DNA from: Gibbula magus
Taxonomy: Eukaryota; Mollusca; Gastropoda; Trochida; Trochidae
Direction: 5' to 3'
Length of the DNA: 64,000 bases
NCBI GenBank assembly: GCA_936450465.1
Contig: OW388291.1
Coordinates: forward strand, 80,241,436 to 80,305,435
The notes under the pieces are model-generated. The model saw nothing but the letters and a program-made list of their open reading frames with translations. It was not told the DNA's origin and ran no database searches. Shown one piece after another: positions 58,783-64,000 of the stretch. Each line of letters begins with the position of its first letter. The first letter of the stretch is position 1. Position numbers and translations under genes: made by a program.

Positions 58783-60065
58783 CATAACATTGATATAGTA
58801 GGAGGTTGCAAATATGATTCCCCTTTTCCATCGTGGTTACGTGCATCATATCTTTCTACCAATATCAACAAATCGAATAGCCATTCTTCTGTCAGGTAAG
58901 TGTCATTTGATTCATGCAAAAATACTTCTTATTGCAGCTGTAAAATTGTAAAACATTAAAATTACATTCAGGCGAATGTTTAGAATAGCGATTATTGACG
59001 AAATAACCGACGGTTACTTTTACAAGCAAAGGCATCAATGAAATGGCCTACACAGAGAACATTCAGGGTTCAGAAGACGTAAGTTCACTCTATGCATATA
59101 TTGAGTTTGACTCTGTCCGTTTGTGCGTACATACTTTCTAACCTCTCTCCCCTGTATTTGCTGTAGGATCAGTGGGATTAACGTAACGATTAACCACTCT
59201 CTAGATAATCTCCCAGGGAACGGAGGGACAGAGTTATCGCCCTTGAGACCATCCTTCGTCAACTCACCAACTCAACTGACTCACTCGAACTGAAACGGAC
59301 TTTGAATCAAAAGTTAGTGGGATTTTCCGGATGCTCTTGTGAAAAATGTTAAAAACATTCTTCCCTAAGGTGTTTAAAGATTTGCGTATTGACCCGTAAT
59401 AATCCCGAACCAATGCTTGAAATTGACTTCTTTTAATCATACATATAATGGGAACGATTTACGTAGTAACTGTTGGATGACATAATAAACACCTGATAAA
59501 CCACCATTGCACCGGTAGCAGAGAGCTGTACCCACTGCACGGAACTATAACAATATGAACACAACAAAGAGATCAGTACGTCGGGACATGACACACACTT
59601 CAACTGTATATAACCACGGAAGACAGGCGAGGAGCATTTCCGACCCAGTCATTCACTCTACCGTTAGATCTTCGAGGGACCATCGGAAACAAACCACACT
59701 ATACGTAAACGTAACAAAGCGATGGAGACATTTACCGTGCAGCATTGTCTGGGAAAATGATAGGTTTAGTCGTGTGTGACCTTACATCTATAGTCTTGGT
59801 TTACGAAACTCAAAACAGTTTCGTAAAGCAATGATAACGCGTACTATGTTCAAGGACATGAATGGGAGAGACGACAAAGACATCGGATTGGCATATACCA
59901 TTTGGCAAATGAAGAGAAGCACGTGTGATTTTATTAGGATTCAATCATTGTACATGAGAAAACCCTGATCACTTAATTAATTTAAGTTGCCTATGTTTTA
60001 CGGACATGACGGTCTGATAATACTTTGTATGCTTCGTACTCGGTTAATAGGTCTTATATGCACTC
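58783..60065. other. Gene-free stretch
   Basis: Nothing recognised on either strand. The 74-codon plus-strand frame at 59555-59779 has no recognisable domain or splice context. Confidence 0.4.
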
Positions 60066-60066
60066 C

Positions 60067-60115
60067 TTGTAGCAGTGTCATCCCTCGCTCAACGGCTCGG
60101 GTGTTACTGCTACAA
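60067..60115. repeat. Hairpin repeat, copy 1 (CGGCTCGGGTG family)
   Basis: The arms 60067-60087 and 60098-60115 form a stem (TTGTAGCAGTG with CACTGCTACAA-like ends). The 3' half CGGCTCGGGTGTTACTGCTA recurs at 61786-61807. Short and non-coding. Confidence 0.65.
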
Positions 60116-61394
60116 AGATGATACATTGTCTATTTTGACCTGGTTTGAAGTGTTCAGAGGTTCACCTCTTGTTCCAATGGGACAATGGCTTCCTTAAAAT
60201 GAATATGCATGACATGAAGTGAGACTTCACTCATCCAGTTATTGGTTTCAGGAATTTAGATTCATAGTACAATCAATATTCGACCGAGCGATAGCATTTG
60301 AAATATCACTAGATCAACCTATTGGGTTCATCTTGGTTAGATATCTAATGTTGTAAGACAATGAATTGATTTGTTATTAATTTGTGAATGTCCATAAAAT
60401 GTATGAGGACCGTCCTGAATTTGTGTTGAAGACAAGCTAAACTATATATCATTAGATAATGGAATGAGTTTCATCACCAGTCACAAGTAGTGAATTTATT
60501 TAACAAAATTGTTACCATATAAGGTTGGGGATTCGGTTCAATCATACCACGCCCAGTACTGAATGGAACTGACTATGGAGTTATACTACGTGAGGTGTTG
60601 AATTGATTCAAACGTCCAGCTCACACGCCACACTGATACATATCTACACCAGTCCATTGTGTGGATCTGTGAACTGAAACACACCGCGCTGTGGCGGGAA
60701 GCTGTTGATGTCGTCACGCCTCACCTGACAGGTAGACAGCGTTAAACAGTAGCCAGATGTGACGTCACGTGACCAAGTATATGTTTGAATGTATTTGAAT
60801 GACTGCCGGTCCAACGTTTTAATATAAACTCCTCGAGTTTCCGCACTAAATAAACTCGTCGAACACGTTTTATTGGAAGCCGTTTCCTTCAGTCTGCATT
60901 CTTCCGGCGGCTAATACGCTTAAATTCAGATGTTTGCAATATAAGCCCGCATCGAAGTAGGTCAAGTGACATGTTGCAAATGGTTCAGTTTAAATCCCAG
61001 TGTCAGGGAAACGGTCGAGTGGCAAGGTTTATGTGGCGAGTATATAGCTGGTGGATGCACATGTACAACGTGTAGTCAGTATACCTACTGAATATATATA
61101 AACAGTTTGTGGTTGCTCGCTCGGTTGAATACCTCAATCCTTAAATTTGACGATCACGCTCATAGAAAAGGAAATAGCTGAATAGTAAAAATATGGTTAT
61201 ATTAGTAATGTACACTTGCCAGCGGATTATTTAATAATATATTATGGACTTTGAAACCTATGAATATCAAATGAACTGTAACATGTTCGTCAATGTCAAA
61301 TCTTAAATATTGTGCAGTGAATAAATCCCATGTGTTTCACCCTCAAAGACGATGGCATACAACGTGCGACTAAACATGGGCGGTAGAAATATAT

Positions 61395-61498
61395 CATCCC
61401 GGAAAACAGGCCACTTTGTTTCTCTCGTTTATCTTACAAACTGTTCGTACAGTTTGTAAGAGATGCGAGCGAAACAAAATACCATTGTTTCCAGGATG
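61395..61498. repeat. 104-bp near-perfect palindrome
   Basis: The centre is CTGTTCGTACAG at 61441-61452. The arms match over about 50 bp: CTTACAAACTGT near the apex, GTTTC..CTCG further out, and CATCCCGG / CCAGGATG at the ends. It resembles a foldback MITE. No clear target duplication was seen. Confidence 0.7.
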
Positions 61499-61773
61499 TA
61501 GAAATGAAATGTAGTACGACATACTGATATTACAATACTTCGACATTCAATATCAATTCATGATAGATATTTTGACTATGTGTTAAAACACTAATTTAGA
61601 GTATGTTATGTCGTGCATGCATATACATTGTATACGAAATGATATGGGAGAAGGGAAACGAAAAACACTTATCAGAAGACATACCATCATCCAAAATAAT
61701 TCTTTATTTGTTTTCGGTGAAACATGCAAATCAGAATGAAAATACGGTCTCATGTACCATCTTCTATCATTAA

Positions 61774-61810
61774 CATCCCTCGACTTACGGCTCGGGTGAC
61801 ACTGCTACAG
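61774..61810. repeat. Hairpin repeat, copy 2 (CGGCTCGGGTG family)
   Basis: It contains CATCCCTCG, ACGGCTCGGG and TGACACTGCTACA in the same order and orientation as copy 1 at 60067-60115, 1.7 kb away. The 5' arm that would complete the stem is decayed here. Confidence 0.6.
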
Positions 61811-63429
61811 ATCACATCAGATCGTTTTACCATCGAGAGAAGCATACTTATATGTGCATACACTTACCATATATGAATGAACGAGATAAAAGTATGGAGA
61901 CCTGCATACATGTTAATGAGATTGATTGTGTATTATACCTTGCATACAGATAGAAAAAAAGACACGTGAACAGTGAAATCACGTATTTTGGGCAACGTTG
62001 AAATAGATATTTGGTATGCTTCCTTATACAGTGCACGCATGTCTAGTGAACACGTTATATCTATGTTGGTTATATCTCATCCTGTACATCCACTGTATGT
62101 ACGAAGGTCGAATGGTACTGTCACTGTGAACTGGCACATTTCAGAATGTTTATTTTCATCATTTTAATCAAATCGTCTAAATATATAAACTGTCTACATA
62201 TCCTCGGCTGATAACACATGTATATACAATACATATCGATGTATTCTCATATCAAGCTATGCACACTTTATATCTTCATGATTCCTTTATTAATGTGGAA
62301 CTAAAACTAAAACTGAAATATGTTTATACAAATTTCATATTGTTTCCATCACTCTTCCCATGTGAATTGATACGAGAATCATATGTCGTTCAACAATACA
62401 GATGCATGATAATGTATTGGTGCTATTTATTTATTTTCTACACCCCTGCACCGATATATGAAATTGTTGATATTGAAAATAGCTGAAGCATTCATATGCC
62501 TCCCGAAACGAGATATCTGATGTCGCCTTATGTATCTTGCTGGTGTTTCTTATATACGAGTATCTATAACGGACTGGTCTCAACAGCTAATAGGATTAAT
62601 GTAATCAGATTATGTCAGGATTTCTGTTCAGCGTACTTTTCATTCTCAGGGGAATATAATATCGGACCATCCCTTGACTTGTAGGTTTTTCATTAATCTT
62701 TGGAAAGAAGTTTTGATAATATGATGTTTTCACCCATGCCCAAATGTCAAAATATATTTGTCACGTATAATCGTACAAAATGTGCCTAGCACATCAAGTT
62801 GGTGACTTATAAAAAAACGTTGTATCAATTAGATATAGAATATGAAATGCAAACACAACGATTGGAATCATGCCAGATAGTGAACAAATGTAAAATTGTT
62901 ATGTAAGGATCACACTATTTGCGTCCAAATTATTTTTAAAGAATTCCTACAATTGCATTGTCATACCAAATATAACAATGTCAAACATAACGATGTTAAA
63001 GAGGAAAGTGCCTAAGTAACACTCGAAATCGATGTAGATATATTTAAAACTGTTGTAAACAGAGATATGAAGTGATGGAAAACTCGATGCTTAACATGAT
63101 ATGAGCATGTCCTTCACAACCGAGAGCGCCATCCTTCTTTCGCACTGAATATGTGCAGTGTAGATGACATGGAAATAATAACTAAAATGCAATAAGTATA
63201 GTTGTTTTTATCATAATGTTTTCGTATGATGATAAGGTTACTTTTTTCTTTCCGACAGTATCATTAAAAAAAAATGGCTATAGCCCTCATGAAACCAACG
63301 TTCTGTCCCTTGTAAGACTAAGGCAATATGTTTTCATAATTCGGGGGATTTTTTTTTTATCAGACACCGCATTTGGAAGGCATATCAAAGTAAACACTTT
63401 GGTCACAGTGATTGAACATATATATGTCG
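61811..63429. other. Gene-free stretch
   Basis: AT-rich; no exon, RNA gene or repeat was recognised. Confidence 0.4.
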
Positions 63430-63538
63430 TGCCCAATTCCCGGAATTGCCCATTCCCTGGGTTTGGGCAACCACCCCTGCTCATTTCCCGGGAATGGGCA
63501 AATCAGATTTAAATTTGCCCAATCCCAGGGAATGAGCA
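63430..63538. repeat. Cluster of inverted GGGAATGGGCAA motifs
   Basis: 63478-63538 is a palindrome of about 25-bp arms (TGCTCATTTCCCGGGAATGG and its near-complement ending GAATGAGCA) around an AT-rich centre. 63430-63470 holds two more copies of the motif (GCCCAATTCCCGG, CATTCCCTGGGTTTGGGCAA). It may be the compact termini of a DNA element. Confidence 0.6.
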
Positions 63539-64000
63539 AGGATAAAGATATAAACCAAATGAGAGCCAACAGTTATCACACTTGATTAATGTTTATTCTG
63601 TACAAACAGTTCTTGATACAATGTAACACATGGTCATCAGGCAGTTAAAATGCAACACTATATCATTAAAATTGAACTTAATCTTTATTTATTTATTAAA
63701 AACTTCAAACAAAATTTAAATACTCATTATTATCAATATTTAACTTATTATTAACTTATTATTATATTAAGACTGAAATGTGTATAAGGTAAACAATCTA
63801 AAATATCCAAAACCAAAACAACTGTACTAAAAATACATTATTAATAAAATTTAAAACCAAACTAATTCTGACATTAAGAGCAATTAAAATGATCCTTATT
63901 ACACAAATAAATGAAAAGTGACAACATTTAACAATAGTTCATGACTAAAATAGAAAATTATTTAAACAATTTAAAATAGCAATTTCAAACAAAGTTAAAG
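63539..64000. other. Very AT-rich end of window
   Basis: Nothing recognised; long runs of A/T words with little G/C. Confidence 0.5.

Noticed and set aside
59555..59779. 74-codon basic frame
   Set aside because: No recognisable domain and no splice or promoter evidence; its length is within chance expectation for this window.

Overview
This is AT-rich nuclear DNA from an invertebrate animal, most likely a mollusc. The reasons are spliceosomal introns throughout, an alpha-actinin closest to invertebrate family members, and many short non-autonomous repeats, including tRNA-headed SINEs whose tail ends in a GCGGCGTTAAAC motif that I associate with molluscs. The taxon is an inference; no ribosomal or mitochondrial marker is present.

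One complete protein-coding gene is supported: alpha-actinin on the minus strand, from the ATG at 39709 to the stop at 6573-6575. I rebuilt 24 coding exons. All have GT/AG borders and compatible phases, giving an 890-residue protein: acidic N-terminus, two calponin-homology domains that bind actin, four spectrin repeats and a C-terminal calmodulin-like EF-hand region. Two adjacent 79-nt exons (20306-20384 and 20122-20200) encode alternative versions of one CH2 segment and look mutually exclusive. A TATA-less promoter-like cluster (TCACGTGA E-box plus ETS site) lies about 130-155 bp upstream of the ATG. Intron 1 is 13.4 kb.

Layout: 1-2200 holds no gene, only diverged repeats and a tRNA-like SINE head. 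2215-4100 is a broken non-LTR retrotransposon on the minus strand with a palindromic MITE between its two ORF remnants. 5031-6572 is the probable 3'UTR. 6573-39709 is the alpha-actinin gene, with SINEs, a TTAA-flanked MITE and a minisatellite in its introns. 39870-43078 shows nothing coding.

43079-45480 is a 2.4-kb tandem array of 15/18-bp units enclosed by about 40-bp inverted termini. The termini match a small hairpin element family with further copies at 50981-51050, 58304-58469 and 58591-58782. 45481-64000 holds no recognisable gene but is rich in small inverted-repeat elements, a 36-bp minisatellite split by one hairpin insertion, and two copies of another hairpin repeat.

The most interesting observation is the apparent birth of a satellite array inside a mobile hairpin element. 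A sister copy is caught as a clean insertion with a 12-bp target duplication. No host defence system, operon or CRISPR array is present.
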